Positions 29,752-37,954 of a stretch of 55,979 bases of DNA are shown one piece after another (within the stretch, counting starts at the first letter, position 1; every line of letters begins with the position of its first letter). The stretch is from Clostridium bornimense. Its GTDB lineage: Bacteria > Bacillota > Clostridia > Clostridiales > Clostridiaceae. The stretch lies in the NCBI RefSeq assembly GCF_018917145.1, contig NZ_JAHLOD010000024.1, positions 1-55,979 on the forward strand. Reading direction: 5' to 3'. The notes under the pieces are model-generated. The model worked only from the letters and a program-made list of their open reading frames with translations. It was not told the origin of the DNA and ran no database searches. The translations under genes and the position numbers were made by a program.

Positions 29752-30147
29752 TAATATACCTCCTCCTTACTTAGACTTTATCTTTTGTTATACTATTAAT
29801 AAGTATACTATATTATCCATGTATTTCTCCATTATTTTTTGTGAAAAAATTGGAAAACTTCAATAATATTAAATTATAATTATTATTTTATCCATAATAC
29901 CTCTATCTTAATTTACAATTCAAACAGTCGCATTTCAGACAATTCATAGTTTACATTTCACAATTAGCATTTCTCAATTTATAGTTTACAATTCATAGTT
30001 TAGCTAATTCTATTTTCATATATAAAATATTATAATACTGTAATGTCAATTACAATTTAAAATTTGTATTTAACATCTCATATTTATTATGTATTTAAAT
30101 TCTATTTTATAACACAAACTTCAGTATTTAAATAAAAAAAATCTCTA
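29752..30147. repeat. AT-rich intergenic interval with degenerate CAATTCATAGTTT repeats
   Basis: Between the ArsR gene and the composite repeat there is no coding potential. From about 29937 to 30003 the motif CAATT(C/T)ATAGTTTA occurs three times within 70 bases (near 29940, 29975 and 29989), interleaved with TTCACAATT and TTCTCAATT. The same string occurs upstream of ccpA near 23.68 kb. The spacing is irregular, so this is a degenerate dispersed repeat, not a CRISPR. Confidence 0.6.
29789..29807. promoter_or_regulatory. Possible operator of the ArsR repressor
   Basis: TATACT and AGTATA half-sites separated by seven AT bases, 38 bases upstream of the repressor ATG and overlapping TATA-like -10 strings on the minus strand. 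Position and symmetry suit autoregulation; binding is inferred. Confidence 0.45.
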
Positions 30148-30365
30148 AAAAAGGGGCTGTCACACAAAGTAGTTAGAGATTAGAGTGCGGCAGTTTTTTC
30201 ATCAAAATAGAATATCAGGTAACAGGTATGAGGGCACAAGGCACAGGTGTATATCAGTGCACTGTGAACTGCCTTAACTGTACACTAAATTGTGCCTTGA
30301 CCGGTGCCATAATAAAAGGAGGTGTCGCATTAACAGCTTTTCATTTGTTAATGCAACACCTCCTT
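30148..30365 (+). repeat. Composite two-hairpin repeat, copy A (includes nrdG terminator)
   Basis: Hairpin 1 pairs CTGTCACAC (30157-30165) with GTGCGGCAG (30185-30193), then six T. A spacer holds the AAAATAGAA and CAGGTAACAGGTAT strings and several GGCACA-like repeats. Hairpin 2 (30316-30365) has 20-base arms beginning AAGGAGGTGTCGCATTAACA and, on the minus strand, acts as the terminator of nrdG. Copy B at 34.7-34.9 kb is the same element in reverse orientation, with close matches in hairpin 1, the spacer start and hairpin 2. I see no coding sequence inside. Confidence 0.8.
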
Positions 30366-30372
30366 ATATATA

Positions 30373-30870
30373 TTAAAAAATAATTTCAACTATTTCATTT
30401 GTTTTTAATGATTCTTTAACATCAATTATTCTTTGATTTGATGATCCTCTATACTTTACCTTTTCTGATTTAAGTTTTAAATCAAATCTTCCATCTACTA
30501 ATACATCAACTTCTTTAAGTAAAGCTAATTTTTCCTCTGATTTTAAAACTTCTTCAAAAGAGTATCCAGTATAACACCATATATCCAAATCTAAAGCTCT
30601 AATTTTTCTGCACAAATTTATTAACTTAGCTGGTTGTTCCATAGGATCTCCACCACTTAAAGTTATTCCCTTTATAACACCTGCATTCTTTTCAATTCGT
30701 GCAAAAATTTCTTCTTCAGTCATATCTACACCAAAATCAAAGTCCTGTAACTCCTTATTATGACATCCCTCACATTTATGAAGACATCCTGATAAGAAAA
30801 GTACCGTTCTTAGACCTTTTCCATTGGCTAATGAGTTATCTATTATACCACCAACTCTTATCTTCTCCAT
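30373..30870 (-). CDS. nrdG: Anaerobic ribonucleoside-triphosphate reductase activating protein
   Basis: Radical-SAM activase that creates the glycyl radical on NrdD. The 165 residues fit NrdG. The iron-sulfur motif is Cys29-x3-Cys33-x2-Cys36 (CLHKCEGC), followed by TLSGGDPMEQP, the SAM-binding GGE-like segment, and a C-terminal RYRGSSNQRIIDV-type strand (here KYRGSSNQRI). It follows nrdD after 15 bases with a TTAGGAGGG site, so it is co-transcribed. The hairpin of composite repeat copy A ends the transcript. Confidence 0.96.
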   Translation of the reverse strand: MEKIRVGGIIDNSLANGKGLRTVLFLSGCLHKCEGCHNKELQDFDFGVDMTEEEIFARIEKNAGVIKGITLSGGDPMEQPAKLINLCRKIRALDLDIWCYTGYSFEEVLKSEEKLALLKEVDVLVDGRFDLKLKSEKVKYRGSSNQRIIDVKESLKTNEIVEIIF

Positions 30871-30885
30871 ATACCCTCCTAAATT

Positions 30886-33003
30886 TTAGAGTACATCACA
30901 ATAAGTTCTTTCTCCATTAGTATGTGATATTCTATCGCTTCTCTCAGCAACTTTACCACTACCAAATCTTTCATCTAAACTTAAGTATCCTGTTACTCTA
31001 GAAATTCCTTGAATATCTTCACTACCACAATTAGTACATTTATGATCTTCAGATTCTAGATATGTTCCACATGATTTACAATATTTAATGTGGAAATTAA
31101 TTCCTAAATAACTTATATTAGTATTTCCATATGCATAAGTTATTATATTTTCTATTGTTTCTTCATCTGGATATCCATCTAATTCTATATAACTTATATG
31201 ACCACCATTACATAACTTGTGATATGGTGCTTCAATATTTATTTTATCAACTATAGATATTTTATATCCTACTGGAACATGATAACTATTTGTATAATAA
31301 TCTTTATCTGTTACCCCTTTGATTTTTCCAAATACTTGTTGATCTTTTAAAATAAACTTTCCAGATAACCCTTCCGCTGGTGTTGCATAACAACTCCAAT
31401 TAAGTCTATCTATTTCTTTGTTCTTATCACAAAATTCTCTTATATATGTTACAATCTTTATTCCTAATTCTCTTGCTTCTTCAGTTTCACCATGATGAGA
31501 TCCTATAAGAGCTGTTAAAGTCTCTGCTAATCCAATGAATCCAATTGCCCATGATCCTTGTTTTAATATAGGCTCTATTGAATCATCAGGTGATAATCCT
31601 TCTGAACCTTTCATTAAACCTTGACCAGCTACAAATGGCAAATCTTTTATTCTTAGCATTTTTAATACATTATATCTGTGTAATAAACTTTCTCTTGCTA
31701 ATTCTAATCTATCTTGTAATAATTCAAAGAATTTATTAATATCACCATCAGCTAATATTCCTAATCTAGGAAGATTTATAGTAGTTGGTGCTATATTTCC
31801 TCTTCCTTTTGTACCTGGCTCACCATTTATATTACTCATTAAATAAGTTCTACATCCCATAGTTGCTGGCATATATCCATTGTCATAGTATTCCTTGTTG
31901 AAATCAGCATCTATGTTCATAAATGTAGGATTCATTCTCTTTGATGCTACCCTACAAGCTATTTTAAATAAATAGTAATATGGGTCCCCTTCTTTCTTAT
32001 TTACACCATCTTTAACTCTAAAAATTATATTTGGAAATATAGGTTGCTCACCATTTCCTAATCCTTTATCATATTCTTCTAAGAATACTTCACAAACTAA
32101 AGCTGCTTCTTCTGTATAAGGTATTCCTAAGTTAATAGATGAAAACGGTACTTGTGATCCTGCTCTAGAATGCATTGTATTTAAGTTATATACAATCCCT
32201 TGCATAGCTTGTTCAACAGATCTTCTTAATTTCTTTTCAACAATTTGATCTATTCTTGATTCAGGAACTTCCATTTCCTCTAATTCTTTTCTGATTTGTT
32301 CTCTAGTATATCCAACAAATTCAGCCATATCATTATCAAAATCAGGATGTGATTGTCCCCCAAACATATCATTTTGAGTTGATTGAAGAAGAATACAAGA
32401 TAACTCTGCTGCTGATTCTATTCTCTTCGGTGGTCTTATATATCCATATCCTGTATTAAATCCATTTTCCAATACCTCTTTTGTAGGTATATGTAAACAG
32501 TTTACAGTTAAATTGTAACTATCTAAATCATGGTAATATAAATCTCCATTTTCATGAGCTTTTGCTAATTTCTTTGGCATTATCGCTAAATTATGCCACT
32601 TATTTGATTCTGATGCTATTCTAAGTAACTTTGATGAAAAATTATTACCTACATTAGCATTATCTCTATCAGTCTCTACTCCAATAGCACTAATAGCTCT
32701 CATCAAATCAGATTTAATTTCTCTTACTTTTGTTCTCTCTTGTCTATAGCTATTATATAAACTTGCAATATCTTTATACCCTATTTCTTTTAGAGAGGCC
32801 TCTACAAGATTTTGTATTTCTTCTACTGTTACTGACTCTACTCTCATTTCTTCTATTTTTTCAATAACTTTATGAGTAATATCTAATAAAGCTGTTTCTT
32901 TTAATTTTATATTCCCTTCAATAGCTGAACCTTTAATAGCTTTTGAAATTTTATCAGCATCAAATTGTACTTTTCTCCCATCCCTTTTCACAACATATAG
33001 CAT
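30886..33003 (-). CDS. nrdD: Anaerobic ribonucleoside-triphosphate reductase (class III)
   Basis: Makes deoxyribonucleotides without oxygen. From ATG 33003 the protein has 705 residues: an N-terminal ATP-cone (VVKRDGRKVQFDADKISKAI), the ten-stranded barrel, and a C-terminal zinc site (CKSC and CTNC) before the glycyl-radical loop RVTGYL, whose glycine is about 34 residues from the end. I chose 33003 because GGGGAGG lies just upstream and the ATP-cone starts there. An in-frame ATG at 33090 would add 29 odd residues and begins inside a hairpin, upstream of the promoter. It heads the nrdDG operon behind a NrdR-type box. Confidence 0.97.
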   Translation of the reverse strand: MLYVVKRDGRKVQFDADKISKAIKGSAIEGNIKLKETALLDITHKVIEKIEEMRVESVTVEEIQNLVEASLKEIGYKDIASLYNSYRQERTKVREIKSDLMRAISAIGVETDRDNANVGNNFSSKLLRIASESNKWHNLAIMPKKLAKAHENGDLYYHDLDSYNLTVNCLHIPTKEVLENGFNTGYGYIRPPKRIESAAELSCILLQSTQNDMFGGQSHPDFDNDMAEFVGYTREQIRKELEEMEVPESRIDQIVEKKLRRSVEQAMQGIVYNLNTMHSRAGSQVPFSSINLGIPYTEEAALVCEVFLEEYDKGLGNGEQPIFPNIIFRVKDGVNKKEGDPYYYLFKIACRVASKRMNPTFMNIDADFNKEYYDNGYMPATMGCRTYLMSNINGEPGTKGRGNIAPTTINLPRLGILADGDINKFFELLQDRLELARESLLHRYNVLKMLRIKDLPFVAGQGLMKGSEGLSPDDSIEPILKQGSWAIGFIGLAETLTALIGSHHGETEEARELGIKIVTYIREFCDKNKEIDRLNWSCYATPAEGLSGKFILKDQQVFGKIKGVTDKDYYTNSYHVPVGYKISIVDKINIEAPYHKLCNGGHISYIELDGYPDEETIENIITYAYGNTNISYLGINFHIKYCKSCGTYLESEDHKCTNCGSEDIQGISRVTGYLSLDERFGSGKVAERSDRISHTNGERTYCDVL

Positions 33004-33019
33004 ATACGATCCTCCCCAA

Positions 33020-33077
33020 ACACAATATATAGTTTTAAGCCGTATATTATTATATCTCTTTATCTTTACTTTTGCAA
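33020..33077 (-). promoter_or_regulatory. nrdDG promoter with NrdR box
   Basis: Minus strand TTGCAA (33072-33077), 17-base spacer, TATAAT (33049-33054). Just downstream, 33020-33035 reads ACACAATATATAGTTT on the plus strand, matching 14 of 16 positions of the NrdR-box form ACAC-WATATATW-GTGT (consensus recalled from the family). A second, shorter ACAC/GTGT palindrome, ACACTATATGTGT, lies upstream at 33171-33183. Repression by NrdR-(d)ATP is inferred. The ribosome binding site follows the box directly. Confidence 0.7.
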
Positions 33078-33087
33078 AATGAAAAGC

Positions 33088-33429
33088 CATATAAAAAAAT
33101 TTTTACATGGCTTTATAATAGATTACCTTTGTCTTATTTAATATTTTATTCATTTTCTCTTTATTTTCTTACACTATATGTGTTGAATTCTTCTCTATAT
33201 CCTTAATTAGAAATCTTATTACATCTTTCTTTCTACAAAAGACTTTTTTCTATTCTTTATTAAATTTGTTTATATTTCGACTTTATTTTTTTCTTTATTT
33301 TTCTTTATTTGAATTTTTATTCTACTTTTTTATTACATTTAGTGGTACGGTTTCCTCTATTAAATGTAATATTAAGATATCTATTTATCATATTCTATTA
33401 TTAAGACATTTATTTATGAGGAGGTTACT
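33088..33429. other. Non-coding divergent interval between nrdD and the GT2-TPR gene
   Basis: About 340 bases, strongly T-rich on the plus strand. It holds a hairpin with arms AAAGCCAT/ATGGCTTT at 33093-33117 and a perfect 10-base inverted repeat, ATTACATTTA (33332-33341) with TAAATGTAAT (33361-33370). An 18-base direct repeat at 33371-33388 and 33400-33417 matches at 16 positions and starts 29 bases apart, immediately before the GAGGAGG site of the plus-strand gene. The repeats look regulatory. No open frame is credible. Confidence 0.55.
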
Positions 33430-34680
33430 ATGGGCAACACATTAGCATTATGTATGATAAATACTGTAGAGTCTTCTAATATTAAAATAACACTAAGGCG
33501 TCTCTCAACTTATGTTAAAGAAATATACTTAATTTGTTCAAATACCTTTCCATTACTATATGATTTAATAGATACATATAAAAATATAAATATAATTACT
33601 TGTACTAATAACTGTGATGTAAAGACTAGCAAAAACTATATTTTAAATCAAAGTAAATGTGACTACATACTATTTATGAATTCCAATGAAACTATAAGTG
33701 AAGAGCAATGTAGTAAATTATATTCTCTTACTGACACTTTATATGATGGATTTGCCGTTAAAATTGAGGAATACATAGATAATATATGTAATAATTACTA
33801 TGAAATTAGACTATTTAAAATAGATAAGAATATATTTTTTCAAGGCTGTATAAATGATACTATTTCTTTTTCATTAAATAATAATAATTTTAACACTATA
33901 CAAAGTACATTAGTATTAGAACGAAAACTTTCACCAGAAGATTTTATACTAAGTAATAAAAATAAATTTTCTCTTATAAATTCAACTAAAAAGAATAAGA
34001 AAGATGGCTATTATTACTTTTGTGTTGGTGAAATATTTATGGATCTTAAAGATTATAAAAGTGCTGAAACATATTTCAAAAAATCTATTTTCTATTCTAG
34101 ACATGAATTTAATGTAGAATTTGTTTATAGTGTTTATTTAGCTGTAAGTATGTCTATATGCTTACTAGAACAAAATAAATTTAAAGATTGTCTAGAAAAC
34201 ATCCAATATTGGCTTAATATTTTCCCAAATCATAAAGATTTATTTTTTATAGAAGGAATGTGTTTCCTTAAATTATTTCATTATAGCGAGGCATTAAATT
34301 CTTTTAAAAAATATAAATCTAGCAACTGCTCTTTCTATGGCACAAAATATTTTTATACAGAAAAAAATATTGATTCTATAATAGATGAATTAAATTCACT
34401 ATCTTTAGATTCTAATATAAAATTTACTACTATAATAATTACCGATAACTCTATCGATACTAATACAATTTTATCAATAAACGAAATTTCTTCTAATATA
34501 TTGATTATTTGTGATGATACAACTAACAACTTTAATATAGAAAACTTATCAATCAATAATATTGCTATTTATAATAAAAAAGAAAAGACTTCCATTAATC
34601 TCAATTTTATATTAGATAGTGATTACATATTTATTTTGAATAACGGAGAAATCTTCCCTATAGATACTCAAAAAATTTAA
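33430..34680 (+). CDS. GT2-like protein with TPR region, lacking the DxD motif
   Basis: A 416-residue protein. Residues about 1-150 look like a GT-A/GT2 domain of the type fused to TPRs (LALCMINTVESSNIKITLRRL, then KCDYILFMNSNETIS). TPR-like helix pairs follow (about 185-310, with YYYFCVGEIFMDLKDYKSAE and a second repeat near EALNSFKKY). The C-terminal part (about 320-416) resembles a second, shortened nucleotide-sugar-type fold. Where GT2 enzymes have Asp-x-Asp, here it is Asn-Ser-Asn, so catalysis is doubtful. Codons are strongly AT-rich and the protein is rich in Asn, Ser and Ile. The start has GAGGAGG upstream; hairpin 2 of repeat copy B acts as terminator. Confidence 0.65.
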   Translation: MGNTLALCMINTVESSNIKITLRRLSTYVKEIYLICSNTFPLLYDLIDTYKNINIITCTNNCDVKTSKNYILNQSKCDYILFMNSNETISEEQCSKLYSLTDTLYDGFAVKIEEYIDNICNNYYEIRLFKIDKNIFFQGCINDTISFSLNNNNFNTIQSTLVLERKLSPEDFILSNKNKFSLINSTKKNKKDGYYYFCVGEIFMDLKDYKSAETYFKKSIFYSRHEFNVEFVYSVYLAVSMSICLLEQNKFKDCLENIQYWLNIFPNHKDLFFIEGMCFLKLFHYSEALNSFKKYKSSNCSFYGTKYFYTEKNIDSIIDELNSLSLDSNIKFTTIIITDNSIDTNTILSINEISSNILIICDDTTNNFNIENLSINNIAIYNKKEKTSINLNFILDSDYIFILNNGEIFPIDTQKI

Positions 34681-34712
34681 TATCTACCTTGTAATAAATA
34701 TAATGATACTAT

Positions 34713-34894
34713 TGAGGTATCGCATTAACAAATGAAAAGTTGTTAGAGCGACACCTCCTTTAATAGTTATATATCAAATATAAATGTCTTTAGGAAACTA
34801 AAGCTTCCTATATACCTGTGACCTGCACTTCTATTTTGCTAAAAAACTGCCGCACAATGATCTAACTACTTGACAAGAGTCAGATCATTGTGCG
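34713..34894 (-). repeat. Composite two-hairpin repeat, copy B (inverted relative to copy A)
   Basis: Hairpin 2 (34713-34758; GAGGTATCGCATTAACA against TGTTAGAGCGACACCTC) ends the plus-strand GT2-TPR gene. Hairpin 1 (34851-34894) has perfect 13-base arms CGCACAATGATCT/AGATCATTGTGCG and on the minus strand is followed by GGCAGTTTTTT, ending the gene at 34910. The reverse complement shares AGTAGTTAGA, GTGCGGCAGTTTTTT, AAAATAGAA, CAGGT-ACAGGTAT and the hairpin 2 arms with copy A. Both copies sit where transcripts converge or would converge. Confidence 0.8.
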
Positions 34895-34909
34895 ACATAC
34901 CATTAATGA

Positions 34910-35410
34910 TTATGAAGGTAATAACCCTTCATTTATTATAGATTTTAAATTTTCCACTGCTGTTTCATAAGGTAATCCATCTTTATAAAGTTCTCTAAAT
35001 AATACCTTAGGCATTTCTCCTGATTTTATTGATAAGTTAAATGCCATATTATCTAATGTAGCATAAAAATCAGAATTTCCTTTAACATTTATTTTTCCTG
35101 CATAGTTTACCATATCCATAGCTTCTTTATATTCACCTAACTTGAATAATGTTATAACATTATTTATAAGATAGTAGCTATATGTTTCTAAATAATTATT
35201 AAAATATTCCGTAGGTATATCTGCCATAACTTTAAAATTACTTTTTGCAAATCTACCTAGTATAGTTATCATATTATTTAATTGATTTTTACTTTCATCA
35301 TACTTTTCTTGATTCATATATTGATCAACTATTAACTTTAATTCTTCTTGAACATCTTGAAGTTTTAATAAATTATATTCATCTAATAATTCTTCATATT
35401 GAAATTTCAT
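34910..35410 (-). CDS. Uncharacterised helical protein (166 residues)
   Basis: I do not recognise this protein. It has no signal peptide, membrane segment or cysteine, and is almost wholly helical by composition, with heptad-like spacing at the N-terminus (YEELLDEYNLLKLQDVQEEL). The middle, about 75-130 (YYLINNVITLFKLGEYKEAM), has a TPR-like rhythm, so a small TPR-like or all-helical adaptor is plausible. The start has AGAGGTGAT upstream and hairpin 1 of copy B ends it. It is a single gene, convergent with the GT2-TPR gene. Confidence 0.75.
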   Translation of the reverse strand: MKFQYEELLDEYNLLKLQDVQEELKLIVDQYMNQEKYDESKNQLNNMITILGRFAKSNFKVMADIPTEYFNNYLETYSYYLINNVITLFKLGEYKEAMDMVNYAGKINVKGNSDFYATLDNMAFNLSIKSGEMPKVLFRELYKDGLPYETAVENLKSIINEGLLPS

Positions 35411-35600
35411 ATTATAATCACCTCTCTAAATACAAAATTATAGTATACCATATAAATATTTTCAAAGTTTTTATCCAAAATAATAGTATGTAATTTTTTT
35501 TCTGTACTTTTTGCAATAATTTCGTATAATTATTAATGATTGTGAATATATATTTATATTTTATGACGAAATTACTTACTTATGATAAAGGAGCCGTACT

Positions 35601-36959
35601 ATGATTAACACAAAAGACAAAAATTTTTCCTTTATGGGAATACTAAAATTCTTAATTCCTTCATTAATAGGAATTTTTATATTTATGATTCCACTACCTC
35701 TCAATGGTAGCATCACTGTTGTTGTAGCATTTTTATCTAAGAGTTTGCAATCACTTCTTAATAATTATCTTACAGCTATTATGACTACTATGATAGTTAT
35801 TTCTGCAGTTGGTTCTATATATACTAAAATATTTAAGCCAAAATTTATACTTAATAATAACTTTTTAAATAACTTATTTAATATATCTCCTATATGGTTT
35901 ATTTCAAGAATAATTGGAGCTATATTAGCAATACTAACTTACTTCCAAATTGGTACAAAAGTTATTTATAGTGCAGATACTGGTGGAACATTATTATTCG
36001 ATTTATTACCTACATTATTTAGTGTATTTTTATTTGCAGGGTTATTATTACCACTTATATTAGATTTTGGACTACTAGAATTCTTTGGTACATTACTTTC
36101 TAAGATAATGCGTCCACTATTTAAACTACCTGGTCGTTCTTCAGTAGATTGTATAGCTTCATGGGTAGGCGATGGTACTGTAGGAATACTTCTTACTAAT
36201 AAACAATACGAGCAAGGCTATTATACTAAAAAAGAAGCTTCTATAATAGGAACAAACTTTTCTGTTGTTTCTATAACTTTTTCATTAGTAGTTCTGGCAC
36301 AAGTAGGTCTTAGCGATACGTTTCTACCTTTTTACTTAACTATAACTATAGCGGGAGTAGTAGCAGCAATAATTATGCCTAGAATACCGCCTCTTTCTAT
36401 GAAAAAAGATGAATATATATCTGATAATATGAAAAAGGAAGAGTCTCCAGTACCTCCTGGAACTTCAACTTTCAAATGGTCACTTTTACAAGCAATAAAT
36501 AAAGCTAACAATTCTTCAGATATATCTTCTATTATAATCAGTGGATTTAAAAATGTATTTGATTTATGGATAGGTGTTACTCCTATAATAATGGCCTTTG
36601 GAACTATAGCGCTTATTATAGCTAACTATACTCCTTTATTTCAGTGGCTAAGTATACCATTCATTCCATTGTTAAATATACTTAATGTGCCTGAAGCTAC
36701 TGCAGCGGCACCAACTCTTATTGTTGGATTTGCAGATATGTTTTTACCTTCAATATTAGCTGCTAATATAACAAGTGATATGACTCGCTTTATTATAGCA
36801 AGTGTATCAGTAACTCAACTTGTATATATGTCTGAAGTTGGTGGACTTTTATTAGGTTCTAAAATTCCTATTAAATTATTAGATTTAATTTTTATATTTA
36901 TACTAAGAACATTGATAACACTACCTATAATTGTGTTAGCTGCAAACTTAATATTTTAA
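35601..36959 (+). CDS. YjiH family membrane protein with nucleoside-recognition (Gate) domain
   Basis: A 452-residue membrane protein with about ten to eleven helices. It opens with LKFLIPSLIGIFIFMIPLPL, the YjiH-type beginning, and has the Gate-domain stretch FAGLLLPLILDFGLLEFFG and SWVGDGTVGILLTNKQYEQG. Gate-domain proteins are thought to move or sense nucleoside-like or other small solutes; no substrate is established for YjiH. AAAGGAG precedes the ATG. It is a single gene with its own terminator. Confidence 0.85.
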   Translation: MINTKDKNFSFMGILKFLIPSLIGIFIFMIPLPLNGSITVVVAFLSKSLQSLLNNYLTAIMTTMIVISAVGSIYTKIFKPKFILNNNFLNNLFNISPIWFISRIIGAILAILTYFQIGTKVIYSADTGGTLLFDLLPTLFSVFLFAGLLLPLILDFGLLEFFGTLLSKIMRPLFKLPGRSSVDCIASWVGDGTVGILLTNKQYEQGYYTKKEASIIGTNFSVVSITFSLVVLAQVGLSDTFLPFYLTITIAGVVAAIIMPRIPPLSMKKDEYISDNMKKEESPVPPGTSTFKWSLLQAINKANNSSDISSIIISGFKNVFDLWIGVTPIIMAFGTIALIIANYTPLFQWLSIPFIPLLNILNVPEATAAAPTLIVGFADMFLPSILAANITSDMTRFIIASVSVTQLVYMSEVGGLLLGSKIPIKLLDLIFIFILRTLITLPIIVLAANLIF

Positions 36960-36961
36960 AT

Positions 36962-37009
36962 AAAGGGTTGTTACAAAAACGATTAATCTTCGTGAGTAAC
37001 AACCCTTTT
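36962..37009 (+). terminator. Terminator of the yjiH-like gene
   Basis: Arms AAAGGGTTGTTAC (36962-36974) and GTAACAACCCTTT (36996-37008) pair perfectly, followed by T residues. The 5' arm has the shared GG-n-TGT-Y-R-C core. Confidence 0.92.
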
Positions 37010-37046
37010 AATATAAATTAAATATTAAGAGTAAGTAGTATACAAC

Positions 37047-37856
37047 TTACTTAATGAATATATCTTTCTCTAAATTTTTAGGAGTATATACTAAATGTAG
37101 ATACTCATCTCTGTATTCATTATCAATCCCTTTATATTCTATATGATCTAACTGAATTCTAAATTTTTTTAAATATTCTTCTGCAATAATTTTACCTTCT
37201 TCTTCATTTGGAATTCTAGATACATCAATATCAGTATTTTCTTCTAAATAACTTATATACCAAGTATTATCTTCGTATATAAAAATACTCATATCCTCTA
37301 CATCTCCCTCATATATACCATAATCATCCTCTAAAAATTTAATATCTAATCCCATAATTTCATTTAATCTTGTAGCTACCTCTTCCTTTGTCTCTAATTT
37401 AACATTTTTATATACTATACCTTTTGTTTCTTGTGAAGGTATCTCGCTAATAAGCTGCACTGATTCTGGAATCTGATGTCCATAATACACTTGTCCAAAT
37501 TCCCTATTACTATCAATAACTTTAATTAGTTGAAATGGAGCCAATGTAACTATTATTAATAATATTGACATAATACATTTTAATCTATAATTATTTAAAG
37601 TTATTTTTCTATTCTTTTTCTTAAAATTATATATTCCCACACAAAAAACATATAATGCAAATCCTATAACTCCTCCTAAAGTATTACTTATAACATCATC
37701 TATATCTGTTCCTCTAAGTGTAAACATTTGAATAAATTCAGTCAAAACTGTAGTTATAAACGAAACAATTAACACTGAAGTAAAGGTTTTAAACTTATTT
37801 TCAAAAACTATTGGTAGTAAAAATCCTAATGGTACAAATATGATCTTTTTATTAAT
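37047..37856 (-). pseudogene. VanZ-like membrane protein, 5'-truncated
   Basis: The readable part begins in frame just after a TAA (37857-37859) with INKKIIFVPLGFLLPIVFE and continues through TEFIQMFTLRGTDIDDVI and NTLGGVIGF, the conserved second half of the VanZ domain. The first one to two membrane helices and any start region are missing. The terminator of the upstream Pip operon lies only about 30 bases before the break, leaving no room for a promoter or the lost N-terminus. A GTG inside the domain (37775) could start a 242-residue fragment but has no ribosome binding site. After the VanZ part come another helix and a soluble C-terminal domain (about 100 residues). Confidence 0.72.
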
Positions 37857-37886
37857 TTATAAAAAAAACTCAAACAATAATAAAAA

Positions 37887-37925
37887 CACCTCAGTAAATA
37901 AGCAAAATACTTACTCACTGAGGTG
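37887..37925 (-). terminator. Terminator of the YhgE/Pip operon
   Basis: Minus strand arms CACCTCAGT and ACTGAGGTG, extended by AAG/CTT pairs, then TTTTTATTATTG. It lies 30 bases after the second Pip gene. Confidence 0.92.
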
Positions 37926-37954
37926 CAAATTTTATTTAATTATTTATTTTAATC

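Noticed and set aside
29937-30003. Possible CRISPR-like array from repeated CAATTCATAGTTT units
   Set aside because: Units are short, irregularly spaced and diverged, without uniform spacers or cas genes.
30200-30315. Possible small gene or RNA in the spacer of composite repeat A, with its GGCACA-type repeats
   Set aside because: No open frame with a ribosome binding site, and the segment is poorly conserved in copy B, so it looks like spacer.
33004-33090. Extended N-terminus for NrdD beginning at 33090
   Set aside because: It would begin inside a hairpin, upstream of a TTGCAA-N17-TATAAT promoter and of the NrdR box; GGGGAGG before 33003 marks the true start.
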